Origin: Entoloma clypeatum
Lineage: Eukaryota > Basidiomycota > Agaricomycetes > Agaricales > Entolomataceae
Assembly (NCBI GenBank): GCA_963565915.1
Contig: OY751492.1
Span: 2,480,001 to 2,544,000 of the forward strand
Length of the DNA stretch: 64,000 nucleotides
Direction of reading: 5' to 3'
Below the pieces are notes generated by a model. The model ran no database searches and was not told the origin of the DNA. It saw nothing but the letters and a program-made list of their open reading frames with translations. Both the position numbers and the translations under genes were made by a program. Below, in pieces: positions 31,757-42,700 of this stretch; within the stretch, counting starts at the first letter, position 1, and each line of letters begins with the position of its first letter.

Positions 31757-33000
31757 TTTCATCAGATGCCCAGTCAGGCGCTCCGATCCTCTTCATCTGA
31801 AAGAAAGATGGATTGCTCCAACTCTGCATCGACTACCGAGGCCTGAACAAAATCACAAAGAAAGACCGATACCCACTTCCACTCATCTCCGACCTCATAG
31901 CCACTGCCGGCAAAGCACATGTTTATACCACCATAGACCTCTGACATGCATACCACTTAGTCCGCATTGCTGAAGGTGATGAATGGAAAACTGCATTCTG
32001 CACTCGCTATGGATCGTTTGAATGGTTAGTCATGCCATTCAAATTGTCTAACGCACCTGCAGCCTTCCAATGTTTTATGAACAACATCTTCTCCGATTTG
32101 GACAACTGTGTTACTGTTTACCTCAACGACATTCTGATATACTCTGACAGCCCCGAGGAACACAAAAAACATGTCCGAGAAGTCCTCCAACAACTCAGAC
32201 AACACGGTCTTTACACCTGCACCGACAAGTGCAACTTCTCCGCCAAAACTGTAGAATATCTTGGATTTATCCTTTCTCCCGATGGACTCAAAATGTCGGA
32301 AGGGAAAGTCAAGATTATTCAGGATTTGCCTGAACCACGCAGAGTGAAGGATGTCCAGTCCTTTTTAGGTTTTGCAAACTTTTACTCGTGTTTCATTCCA
32401 TTCTATTCCAACATCACTATTCCACTCACTCATTTAACCAGGAAACATGCCACTTGGCTGTTCTCCGACGATGCTCAAACCGCTTTTAATGACCTGAAAA
32501 AGGCATTTACCACTGCTCCGATCCTGACACACTGGATCCCTGACTCTCTGATGATTGTCAAAACCAACACATCCGACTATGCCCTAGCGGCTATTTTGTC
32601 GATCGTCACCTCCGACAATGAAGTCCACCCCACGCATTCCATTCCCGCACTTTCATGGCCCCTGAACTCAACTACGACACACATGATAAAGAACTCCTGA
32701 CCATCTTTGAGGCTTTTAAGACTTGGCGCCATTACCTTGAAGGCTCCGGTACTCCAATTGACGTTGTTACTGACCACAAAAATCTCGAGTATTTTGCCAC
32801 CACCAAAGTCCTTTCACGCTGACAAGTCCATGGTTGGAATACCTTTCTCAGTTCAACCTCATCATCTGATTCCGCCCCAGCCAATTTGGAACTAAACCCG
32901 ACTCTCTAACTAGACGTTGGGATGTCTACCCTAAAGGGGAAAATAGTGACTACATCAACATCAATCTGACCAACCTCCGACCAGTCTTTTCACAAGAACA
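31757..33000 (+). pseudogene. Element E RT and RNase H
   Basis: RT remnants in shifting frames; the long ORF at 32,032-32,700 shows MPFKLSNAPAAFQCFMNN and the catalytic box YLNDILIYSDS, where D has YLDD, so the first Asp is lost at a CpG. TGA at 31,942-31,944 replaces CGA (D-L-R-H-A-Y in D). RNase H follows (VKTNTSDYALAAILS, again Asn for the first Asp; then H-D-K-E-L-L in another frame). The copy is inactive. Confidence 0.82.
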
Positions 33001-34113
33001 GCTCTCTGCTTCAGTTCATGTGGCTCAACTCCTTGAGCCCGTCCTCCATGCAACCATTATCATGGACACAGAGAAGCTCCACCACAACATACTCACAGCA
33101 CTCCCTTTTGACACTCTTTATAACACTCTTTCCAAAGATCCTAAACCCTGTTGGTCTCTCGACCCCAATGGTTTCCTCCAACATGACAATCAAATATATG
33201 TTTCCGACTCCAATGACCTCCAACCAACTCCGAGTCCTACAGCACAAGCACGATCATATGCTTGCTGGACACCCAGGTCAGAACAAGATACTCAGTCTCA
33301 TTCAGCGCGATTACACCTGGCCTGGAATACAAGATTTTGTCAAACACTATTGCAAATCATGTACCACTTGCATGCGATCGAAGCCACAAAGACACAAGCC
33401 TTACAGCCTACTCAAACAGCTTCCGATCTCCAAATGTCCTTGGAATTCTATCTCAATGGATTTCATCGAGACCCTTCCGACCTCCGACAACTTTGACTCC
33501 ATCCTTGTTATCGTTGATCGATTAACAAAGCAAAGTATCTTCATTCCCACAACCATCCACTGCACCTCCGAAGACCTCACCGTACTCTTCGTATTGCATG
33601 TCTTCTCTAAACACGGCATCCCCAAACATGTCACCTCCAACCATGGCCCCGAATTCATCTCCTGATTCTTCCAATCTCTCGGAAAGGCTCTAAACATGAC
33701 CCTTCACTTCACCTCTAGTTACCACCCCAAAGGCAATGGCCAAACTGAACGCACTAACCAGACCCTTGAACAGTACTTGTGGATATTCTGCAACTACCAA
33801 CAGAACAACTGGTCCACTCTCCTTCCGATTGCAGAGTTCGCATACAACAATGCACCTGGTGCTACCACTGGCATATCTCCCTTCTTTGCTAACAAAGGTT
33901 ACCATCCAAACATCACTGTTCACCCAGAACGTGACCTCGCCTCTTCCCAGGCCGGATCCTTCATGACCGACCTAGACGAACTTCACCAAGAACTGAAAGC
34001 CACCATCTCCGATGCTCAACTGTGTTACCAAAAGTCCTCCGACAATAATCGGATCACACCTCCAACGTTCTCTGTCAGACAACAGGTTTTCATCAAAGCA
34101 CAGTTCTTCCGCA
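33001..34113 (+). pseudogene. Element E integrase
   Basis: Zinc finger HDHMLAGHPGQNKILSLIQ ... CKSCTTCMRSKPQRH, core with NSISMDFIETLP, then VTSNHGPEF in place of the usual TSDRGPEF (catalytic Asp to Asn and Arg to His, both CpG changes), and NGQTERTNQTLEQYL with the catalytic Glu. A stop after E-F-I-S at 33,663-33,665 splits two frames. It ends at target cttccgca (34,106-34,113). Confidence 0.87.
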
Positions 34114-34980
34114 TAGGCAATGGCACAGGTCAGGGTAACCCCCCCCGGGTTATGGGTTGGGGTATCAACGGGTCAGGGTACGGGTCATGTTTTCACAACC
34201 CGCGACCCCTGGCAGTACCCATCACATGTCACGCTCTGACGTGGCACTGCCTTGGGACTCTTCGCCAATGCCCACACCTGGTGCCCAAGGCTGGCTCTTG
34301 CCCAAACACCCAACGGCTGTCTGCCGCTCTCAACGGTCATGTCTCGCCCCCACCACTGCCCAACCGCTGTCTCTCGTGCCAACGGCCATCTCTCGCCACC
34401 CAATGGGCACCTCTCGTGCCCAACGGTCCCCACATGCACCCAACCGCCCCCTCACATGCCCAATGGCCACCACTCATGCCCAACCGCCCCCACACATGAC
34501 CAACTGCTGCCACTCACCCCCACTGGCCCCCACACATGCCCAACCACCCCCACACATGCCCAATGGCCGCCACTCACCCCAATGGCCGCCACACACGCCC
34601 AATGGCTGCCACTTGCCCCAACGGGCACCTCTCGTGCCCACCAGGCCCCACACGCACCCACTGCCCTGAATGGCCATGCATCACGCCCCACTCGCACCTG
34701 GAGGAGAAGAGTGGGGCTGGGAGGATGGGGCTGGGGACAACAAGTCCCCAGCAGGGTGTAGTATGATGCATGCATCCCGCACGCATCTCATAGTTTTTTT
34801 TTTTTTGGTAGTTTATATACATGTTTTTTCTACTGCGAACACCCGCGTGGGAACCCGAACCTGTCAGTACCCGCGCGTACCCACGCTGCATCTACCTGTG
34901 GGTCGACAGGTTGCTACCCATGCAGGTACGGGTATGGGTCGGTGTTGTCGTACCCATGGGAGTATCCGTGCCATTGCCTA
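34114..34980 (+). mobile_element. hAT-like element G, copy 2
   Basis: 867 bp, same orientation as copy 1. Terminal inverted repeats taggcaatggcacaggt / reverse of taggcaatggcacggat, perfect 8-bp TSD cttccgca (34,106-34,113 and 34,981-34,988). Removing it rejoins the integrase codons as Q-F-F-R-T-T-C-P-S-K. It has the same minisatellite interior (34,300-34,660), a poly-T run (about 34,794-34,806) and GGGTACGGGTATGGGT-type ends. Confidence 0.92.
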
Positions 34981-34988
34981 CTTCCGCA

Positions 34989-35207
34989 CAACATGCCCAT
35001 CCAAGAAACTTTCAGAAAAGTACTTGGAACCATATGAGATCATTGCACAACCCGGTACACACCCCTTTACCCTCCGACTCCCTGACACATTCTGTGGTGT
35101 TCACCCCATCTATCACGTCTCCATGCTTGAACCCGCAACTCCGAACACCATTCCAAATAGGACCCAACCTCCGCCTCCTCTGATCAACATTGACGGAGAA
35201 CTGGAGT
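34989..35207 (+). pseudogene. Element E integrase C-terminal region
   Basis: Encodes KKLSEKYLEPYEIIAQPGTHPFTLRLP, then VHPIYHVSMLEPATPN (the GPY/F-like module and the conserved end of gypsy integrases), up to I-N-I-D-G-E-L-E. A MITE follows at 35,208. Sequence after 37,082 (R-K-S-F-L-K type) looks like the direct continuation, so the chromodomain seen in D seems to be lost. Confidence 0.78.
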
Positions 35208-35706
35208 TAGTGTTTTGAAGTCCAGTCTCAAAGACCTAGAACTGGACCAGAACTAGACTGGTAAAGACTGATGAAAGACTGGACTGCAGTCTCAAATTTC
35301 AGATTTTTGAGGATTGACCAGTCTCAGGTTCTTCAAATTTTGGAAGAAAAGAAGACTGGTTCAACACCAGTCTTGATTTGAGACTCAAAAAATGTAAACT
35401 GGTCATAGGTTCATACAGGTTCATATAGGTTCACATAGATTTTGTTCATCAAAGCTTCTATAAAACATTTTGAAATGTGTTATAAATGATACTTTGAAAC
35501 AGTTTTAATAAATTGGATAATAATCAGTTTAAACCAGTTCGAACCAGTCCTGGTTTACTTTTTTGAGAAAGGAAAGACTGATTCACCAGTCTTTGACCAG
35601 TCCAGTCCTGATTTCAGTATTTTGGAGAAACCACTCAACCAGTCTTGGTTCTAGGTTCTTAATTTTTTGGGCAAAAAACCAGACTGGACTGGACTTTCAA
35701 ACACTA
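35208..35706 (-). mobile_element. hAT-like MITE, inverted relative of the copy at 3,542
   Basis: 499 bp, starting tagtgttttgaagtccag and ending ...ggactttcaaacacta. Along its length it matches the reverse complement of 3,542-4,042. The flanks (actggagt and gcctcaag) do not match, so its right side has been altered or abuts a second insertion. Confidence 0.82.
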
Positions 35707-37082
35707 GCCTCAAGATAGCTTTTAACTTATGGATAGATATATATAGAGTCATAAAAAGTATATATATAGTTGGGAACTCAAGCTATGTATACTAGAGAAT
35801 CTGTATTCTAAAATGATGCATCAAAACACACTGTAAATTGTGATGAACAGTGCATCATCATGGGTTTTCTCAAACACAAAAACAACCTTTTCTTACTTCC
35901 TCCCTTCCACAACCACTGTAGTCTATATGTACTGTATATATACCATTGTAACATTGTATGTAAATCTACTCAGACCATTCAAATCAAGTCCAAGGACTTA
36001 ATAAGGTGAATAGAAGCAAAATAGGTCGAAAATTTGACCAAAAAATTTGTTTCAGCTTTGGATTCTCCTCATTTAGGGGACCTCACAGCACATCTGCTTT
36101 TCAAATTTGGTGCATTCATTATAGAGATATAACACTTTTACTGAAATATGCACATTTCATCATTTCTATCTTAGCTAGAGATCTAAAAATTATACAAGGT
36201 GTTTTAGAAGGTGAATACATATATATTGATGAGTTCTATCATGTTAAACTATTATTAGATCATGAGGAAGGCATCATGTATGCCTGCATGATGCATTTGC
36301 ATGTTGTTTACCGTTGTTTGGTGTAAAGCATTGCATCGCTATATGCTCAAATCTGTGGCAAAAATTCATAAAATAAATACATATTTATTGACATATGATA
36401 CTCTGGTACATAATTGATATAGTCTGTAAGCTTACTTCCTCCTGTGTAGCAGCCATATTAAGGAGAAATGCGATGTTTTTTGAGTTTGTTTGCATATATT
36501 TGACACATTTGATGTGCACATGTCGTGCATCATCCAACATCAAATTGACGCATCCACCCATTGCTCGCTCCGCAATGAGAGGCACACAGATATAACAAAA
36601 ATAACACAGTAATAATAATACAGATACAACAAAAATAGCACTGTAAACACAGATACAAAAAAATAACACTGTAATCATATGTTTTAGCTATGTTTTCACC
36701 ATGTTTCACTCAATTCTTAACCTTTGTGACTCTGAGCAAGAGTTTATATACAAGCTAGAAATGTGTTCCACTCAGTTGTGGCTTCGGGACGGGCCTTGGA
36801 CCAGTGAAATTGGGCTATGAATATCTAGAATATTATGCAGATTACTGAAAAATCTCCAATAATTGTAGAATATTAGGGGGGGGGGGGGGGTTGGAGGTGT
36901 ATCCCGAAGGGCAAAAAGACCAGTCTTTTTGCGGTCTAAGTCAAAAAAAAAATCTAGACTGAACTGCAGTCTAAATTTTCTAAAATGTATAGACCTTAGA
37001 CCGTGGTTCAGTCCAATGTGGTCTATTTTTCAGTTCAGTTCAGTCCGGTTCAGGTCTATGTAGACTGAACCTTCAAACACTA
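35707..37082 (-). mobile_element. AT-rich hAT-like element remnant
   Basis: Ends at 37,082 with ...gactgaaccttcaaacacta, the mirror of the 12,187 terminus (tagtgtttcaaggttcag). Its body (about 35,760-36,600) is the reverse complement of the core at 12,690-13,510; for example, both have a block reading ATTTGGTGCATTCATTATRG on one strand. A long G run lies near 36,872-36,886. No credible ORF: the 106- and 97-codon frames are not conserved between the two copies. Confidence 0.65.
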
Positions 37083-37240
37083 GTATCGGAAGAGTTTTTT
37101 GAAGTGGAAAGACAATGGGGGAAACAAGAAGAAAGAACCACTCGGACGGTATTTCAACCAACACATCACATGACACAGTTCACATGCACTGACCACCTAG
37201 GACCTTAGGCCTCATGGGTTCGGCCCTAAGAGAGAAATAG

Positions 37241-37726
37241 TGTTACAGTCCAATCAGCTCCAACAATTTCCGACCAATTCTGACACCTCTGACACCTCCG
37301 ACATTTTGACTAATACTTATTATGCATACTTACTGTTATGAATCTCGTTACTACATACATTACTTATATCCGACCATTTTACTTATGTTAAGCATCTCCG
37401 ACAGCCACTTGTTATCCGACTCTGACAAAGCCACACGTCCTCCGACATAAGTATATAAACTTATGTAGAATTGTGTAATAGCTTCAGTTTGAATATCAAC
37501 TTAGATCCAACATCACACCTCTCGTCCTCTTTCCTACTCTTAACTTGAGTCCAACCTCTGACCCTCTGACCCTCCAATCCTCCGAAATAAAGACACCAAC
37601 ATATTAGCAAGGGCACAACACACAAGTTGAAGCCAGGCCCTTGCCCCTACATTGCACATGCTCTGATCCTCCGACCCTCTGACATGTCCGACGTAGCTCC
37701 AACATTTTGTCGTTCAGTTCTTAACA
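37241..37726 (+). repeat. Element E 3' LTR
   Basis: 486 bp, tgttacagtccaatcag...gttcttaaca. Preceded by the 3' internal remnant (37,083-37,240), which has a purine tract directly upstream. Partner of 29,090-29,567. Confidence 0.9.
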
Positions 37727-38536
37727 TGAAGAGAAAACCTGTAGAATTGCTGATGAACTAGTGATGTACATTATCCACTCAATGAAGACAGCATCAGCAA
37801 ATCATACATGTGCTTTGGCTGCTATGGGCATTACAGGGCACTACATTCTCAGGGACATATGCTACAGAGGGCTATGTAGTGCTCTGTACTATAGCACATG
37901 TCTGATTTGCTGATGCTAGCAACTGACAAGCCCATCTGCATTATTTGGTATAATTTCTGGCAGGATGTGCTCAACTTATGGTCTCAGCAATGGATGTTTT
38001 TTGATCCAACTTGCCTGAAAAGGGCTCAGATGAGCAGTTCAAACCATCACAGAAATGAGGGAAAATAAAAATAGCTAAGTAATGTAATATTTACTCATAT
38101 ATCCCCAATAATTGGCATCAGGCATATCAGAATGATAGGACCAAGGATATGAATTGGTGATGAAGCCCCTTGAGATGCACACAGATAGAGAAGCAGCTTT
38201 TATACAATCCTGAGCATATGTGTTTTCAGTAGAGGAATGAAAAGTATGAGACTCATAGCCAGACATTCTTTTATTGTGCTGCAAACTAGTCATGATGAAA
38301 ACAATGACTAGTGATGGACAGGGGTAACTTGCGGGTAAAAAATCTGTACCCGTACCCCTACCCTCGAAAATTTGTACCCCCTCGTCAAGGGTAAGGAAAA
38401 CCCTCACCTATGGGTGAGGGCTTTCAAGAGTATGTGGGGGTACAGAATACCCATGGGACAGTACACAAGGGTAGACACCCTTGGTGCTATGCAGCCTGTC
38501 TGCATGCCATTGCGGACCTTGTGGGGGTGCACACGC
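37727..38536. other. Unassigned stretch with a palindrome and a GGGTAC-rich part
   Basis: No gene seen. It contains an imperfect 126-bp palindrome (37,791-37,916) and, from about 38,311, a tagtgatggacaggggtaac start followed by TACCC/GGGTA repeats (38,330-38,480) similar in style to the ends of element G. This looks like another hAT-like remnant truncated by the LTR of element C. The 110-codon minus-strand frame at 38,075-38,407 has no recognisable feature. Confidence 0.4.
37791..37916. repeat. Imperfect palindrome
   Basis: Arms gcatcagcaaatcatacatg at the left and its inverse ending tctgatttgctgatgc at the right, with nested inner arms (gggcactaca near 37,836 and tgtagtgctc near 37,876). 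It could form a long hairpin or be a small foldback transposon. No TSD was identified. Confidence 0.6.
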
Positions 38537-39090
38537 TGTTACAGCGATAGCCTACAATCAGTACAAGGTCCTGGTCACGTGGGTTTGTACTGTTTCCACA
38601 CAAGTCTCTCAGTAGGACGACTTGTTCAAGATCAGCGAGTTCCTCAGAAGGACGACTCGGTTCAAGGTCTGGCAGAGCTAAGTCCTCGCAAGGCACTTAG
38701 TTGGAGGGCATTCGAAGAATAGACAAGTAAGTGTTGTATGCCTAGGTCAAGCTAAGGACCTCTACTCTAAGGTTACAGGTCTTATATATGTTATCCTATG
38801 GCTATAAATAAGTATGTGCTGTGTAGGAGCTAAATAGGCCATTGGTTAGATAGATGTTTCAAGGAGGCTGTGGCATAGGAGTCAGAGATAAGGCCTCAAG
38901 ACCGTGAGTCAGAGATAACAAGTGAAAATGTATCTAAAAGGGGATTTGTCCAAGTCGATGTGAGTCATAGCGCTGATAGGGGGGACACATGTCCCAGGGT
39001 CATCGGAGTTAAGTGAAACGGGGTCTGATAAGGATCGAGGGTCGAGGGGTCATGTGAAGGCACATAGGAAGAGGGTGAAAAAGTGTAACA
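38537..39090 (-). repeat. Element C 3' LTR
   Basis: 554 bp. On the element strand it begins TGTTACACTTTTTC and ends CTATCGCTGTAACA, so both ends share TGTTACA-like inverted termini. The purine-rich tract gacgggaggtaa lies just upstream (39,091-39,102 on the plus strand). Contains a TATA-like stretch near 38,780 (ttatatatg). Its partner is outside the window. Confidence 0.78.
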
Positions 39091-39131
39091 TTACCTCCCG
39101 TCTATGCTTGAAGTCACCGGCTTCAATGTTT

Positions 39132-39347
39132 TCAGGTTGCCATGTTGTGCACAGCGTCGTCGTCAAATTTGTATGGCTTGCCCTCAAGGTCTGCATAGCC
39201 AGAGCCAAGACACTCATAGTCATAATGTCCAGGCGCCTTCTTCTTGCACTTCTCACACTGGTAGAGTGCGCACTGACACTCAATGTGTCCTTTAGCTCTG
39301 CACATGCCGCATTGGCGCCCTTTGTCAATGTGTGGCCATCCTGCAGG
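39132..39347 (-). pseudogene. Element C ORF3, C-terminal zinc-knuckle part
   Basis: Encodes P-A-G-W-P-H-I-D-K-G-R-Q, then CGMCRAKGHIECQC and CEKCKKKAPGHYDYEC, two C-x2-C-x4-H-x4-C-like knuckles, and ends at a TGA (H-N-M-A-T-stop). The part before P-A-G is at 51,338-51,613, because the KDZ transposon sits inside the Pro-Ala-Gly codons. Zinc-knuckle ORFs downstream of pol occur in mushroom gypsy elements (from memory); their job is unknown, perhaps RNA or DNA binding. Confidence 0.75.
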
Positions 39348-39357
39348 ACGCACATAC

Positions 39358-39625
39358 TCAACCTACACTGTATTGTAATATACGGTCTAGCGAACGCATA
39401 CACTGTATGGTAAATTACGGAAGCAGCGAATTCGCTAGAGCACCAGCGAATTCGTCACGGCGAACGGCGACAGAATGAAATGTGGTCAGCGACCAAGTCA
39501 ATGCGGCTGGCAACAAACTCTATGCCCCCGGCGACAAACTCAATGCAGCCGGCGACAGTCAATGTGGCCGGCGACAAACTCAATGCAGCCAGCAACAGTA
39601 AATGCAGCCGGCAACAACAATTCAA
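39358..39625 (+). repeat. KDZ transposon left terminal inverted repeat
   Basis: Matches the inverse of 51,060-51,326 over about 260 bp. The outer 100 bp are nearly perfect; the inner part is a run of GCCGGCGACA...CAATG units of about 20-30 bp (39,470-39,650). Seven extra bases (within acgcacatac) lie between the TSD and the repeat on this side. The Cys/Gln-rich ORFs here are translations of the repeats. Confidence 0.92.
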
Positions 39626-39735
39626 TGTGGTTCAATATGGCCGGCGACAACCAAGGCTCATTTTATTGTAGAGAAGAAGGGTAGACATCTGTATATAGTA
39701 TAATGTAATAACAATGGTACCCCGCTATAGGCATA

Positions 39736-42700
39736 TCACTCTGCACCCTCGCTCTCCGATGACCCAGTATCACTCGAACTTCCAGGGACACACACATCAG
39801 CTAAATCTTCAGCAGTCCAAGGGCGGCGTTGGAATTGAGCCCCAGGGGCATGGGCAAAGAGCCCCGGCGAACGAATGAGAGGGGGGGGTCCAGTTGGCTC
39901 ACTATCAGAGACATCGGAGTCGACACCTTCAAGTGCGCTGGCGATGTTGGCGGCAGTAGGTGCGTTGGTGACGGATCCACTGCTGTTGCTGTCGTTGTCA
40001 GTTTCGCCGTCAGTTTCGCCGTCAGTTTCGCCGTCAGTTTCGCCATCAGGTTCGCCGTCGCCGTGATTGTTGCCATCACTGTCACCGTTATGGGTGCCGT
40101 CAGTTTCGTTGCTGCCATCAGCCTCGTCGTCAGCTTCATCGGAATCCTCAAGAGCCGCCAGTGCATTGTCAAATAGTGTTGACAGTGGGGGCCCGCTCTG
40201 GTCATCCTCTATGTCACTCTCCTCCTCCTCTAGGACGTTCATGACAACGTCCAGAGTCTGATGATAGATCGCGGCGGAAGGAGTGACCGGGGAATCAATG
40301 GACAGTGAATGCCTTATTGGCGCAACAGGCTTCGGTGAAGGGTGGCACAGTGAAGACAGCGAAGACAGTGAAGACGGCGAAGACGGCGAAGATGGCGAAG
40401 GTTTGGACGGCGAAGGGTCAGCCGGCGAATGTTGGGATGGCGAGTCGGTGTCACTCATATCCTCCAGTGTCTGCATGACAAGGTGGAGAGGAATATCGCC
40501 CGCAGAGGTCGCTTGTTCATCACTGATATCGCCCATGATAATGTCGACAACCTCCTGGTGATCGGCGACAGGCGATGTGGAGGTGGCCGGAGTTTGAGTT
40601 GGGGGTGACCTGGGGATTGGAGTGAAAATCGGTGAGTCACACTCGGCATCGAGAGCGGTGAGGGAAGGGGCAGGAAGAAAAGCAGCAGTGGAGTTGTCAC
40701 CTGTCCCATGTGGCAGGTTGTCTGCCAGCGTGGCCATGTGGGCTCGGCGAAGGGGGTACTCTCTGAAATGGTGGGGAATATCGAGGGTGCCAAGGTCGGT
40801 GATGAGAGATGGCGAGGCAGCGGAATGGCGACCAATCATGTCCGAGAAGGGGGCTTCTCCTGGGCCATCAGAGTTGTTACCTGCAAAACCGCCGTCGGCT
40901 AGGGACTTGTCATATCCAGAATGCGGCAGCTGGTACTGGTTTTCTGCTGCTCTCACCAGCTTCCTGATGTCGTCAACTTCGAGATTGACGCCCCAGGTCC
41001 ACTTCAGGCTGGGGTGCTGCTGGTATCGGTTGTGTTCAGCCGCTGCAGTCTCCTGGATCATGGTGGCCAGATTCTGGAGGGTGACGTTCTTGCTCCTCGG
41101 CCTACCTTTCCGTTGTGTTTGAGTGGTGGTTGATTTGCACATCGGCTGTGAGGATGAGGGTTGGGGAGTGGCCGCCGGCGAACCAGCGCGATTGCCAATG
41201 GTTGCCGATGGCTGATATGGTGGTCCTGCAATGTGTCCCCTTGCGGGATCCAGGGATTCAAGAGTCATGGCGTGCTCATAGAGCATGTTGAAACCACTAG
41301 CACAACGGATGGCCAAGTGCAACACATTTGCCGATGCTGTTTCCTGAGCATGAAGCCTGTTCGCCACCGCTTGGAGTTGGTGAGAGGCGTCAAGGGCCAC
41401 GGTGCGGTACCCCGCCGCTGCCTGAGAGTTCAGAGAGATATGGGGAGGGGGAATTGATGGATAGTCGGCAAGAGAGTGACCGGCAAATGGACCAGCAAAT
41501 GGACTGGCAAATGGACCGGCGACAGTCTCGCCGCCCGGCGGGTGACCAAGCACGCCGTGGTGGACTTCGAGACACTGGGTGAGCGTGTCGACATCCAAAA
41601 TCTGCTGGGGGCGCTCTGGGTGGTTCCACCAGTCGAGGTGGTAGTGCGGCACAATGCCAAATTCTTGCGTCGGGTGGGAGCTCCCATCAAGCATGGCTGA
41701 CCAAGGAAAATGGGGATGAGCGTCATTTCCATATCCACCCAGATCGGTGAACGACAGTGTGCGAGTGATGATTGGAATGTCTATTGGCACTCCAGCACTT
41801 GCCGCAAATCTCGCCATGACGTCCGGCAAAGCTTGCAGCCAGCCAAGGGCCGCCCTGCATCGTGTAACAGGCTCCTCGGGCTTGGTTGTATGAGTACATG
41901 GAATATCCATTGCCGTGACATTGGCGAGGCGACGTGCTTCAGCAGCTTTAATTTCTGTCTCCCAGTTGTTCACATGATCATGGGTGATTGCCGTCGTCAT
42001 CTTAACGAAGTAGTCCGTTGCGGCATGAGACATTGATCTCGCCTGGACGTGTCGCCAGCACAAGACATGTACTGAGACCGGCGAAACGGCGAACATGTAC
42101 CGGCGAAAGGAAGGACGGCGAAAGGAAGGATCGGTGAAAGGGAGGATCGGCGAAACAATGTCAGCGAAAGGATGTCACCGGTGAAAAGAAGGACCGGCAA
42201 AAGGAAGGATTGGGAAAAGGAAGGACTGGCGAAAGGGATGATCAGTGAAAGAATGTCGGTGAAAGGATATCAGCAAAGAAATCGTCAGGGAAACAAGAAG
42301 AGGATGATTGTGGAATACTTACCCATGTTCAACATCTTCTTGTGATTTGAGTCTGTTGCATGGTCATCAATGGTTTTGGCCCTATTTGCCAGTGTAGCCG
42401 TCCATACTGTTGTTGTAATGACGTTCAAATTTGACCACAGAGTCTCGAGGATTTCACCGGCGGTGATGGCGGCGCCAGGAATGAAGGACGTGGCATACCG
42501 GAAAAAACATTCTTCCTTGTGGCCATGTACATGAAAGAGGCCGATAGCCCGGTCAAGCACCAGGCCAGGGGGGAGGAGGTGACCAATGCGGTCACAAAGG
42601 TAGACAAAGTATTGACAGACGATGTCGTAGATGATCATGATGATCTGTTCCACATCCACATTGCCATACTTGATACCCATAAGAAGAACCCAGTCAGCAT

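Larger units (their letters stand above)
29090..37726 (+). mobile_element. Ty3/gypsy element E, full length but heavily decayed
   Basis: Plus strand, LTRs at 29,090-29,567 and 37,241-37,726. Order gag, protease, RT, RNase H, integrase; the 3' internal end carries a purine tract (ccctaagagagaaatag) before the 3' LTR. Related to element D in gag, pol and purine tract. Interrupted at 31,469-31,756 (copia fragment), 34,114-34,980 (element G) and 35,208-37,082 (MITE and AT-rich repeat). I found no matching 5-bp TSD (gttgt versus tgaag), so one side may be rearranged. Confidence 0.88.

Noticed and set aside
36006..36326. 106-codon ORF in the AT-rich repeat
   Set aside because: The second copy of this repeat (12,690-13,510) does not keep the frame open, so it is not conserved as protein.
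39132..39353. Zinc-knuckle fragment as a host gene disrupted by the KDZ transposon
   Set aside because: Its upstream parts are found at 51,338-51,613 and 58,589-59,037, directly after a gypsy pol and before a gypsy LTR, so it is better explained as ORF3 of element C.
39475..39684. Cys/Gln-rich small ORFs at the KDZ left end
   Set aside because: They translate the GCCGGCGACA repeat units of the terminal inverted repeat and have counterparts in the right repeat only as repeat translations.
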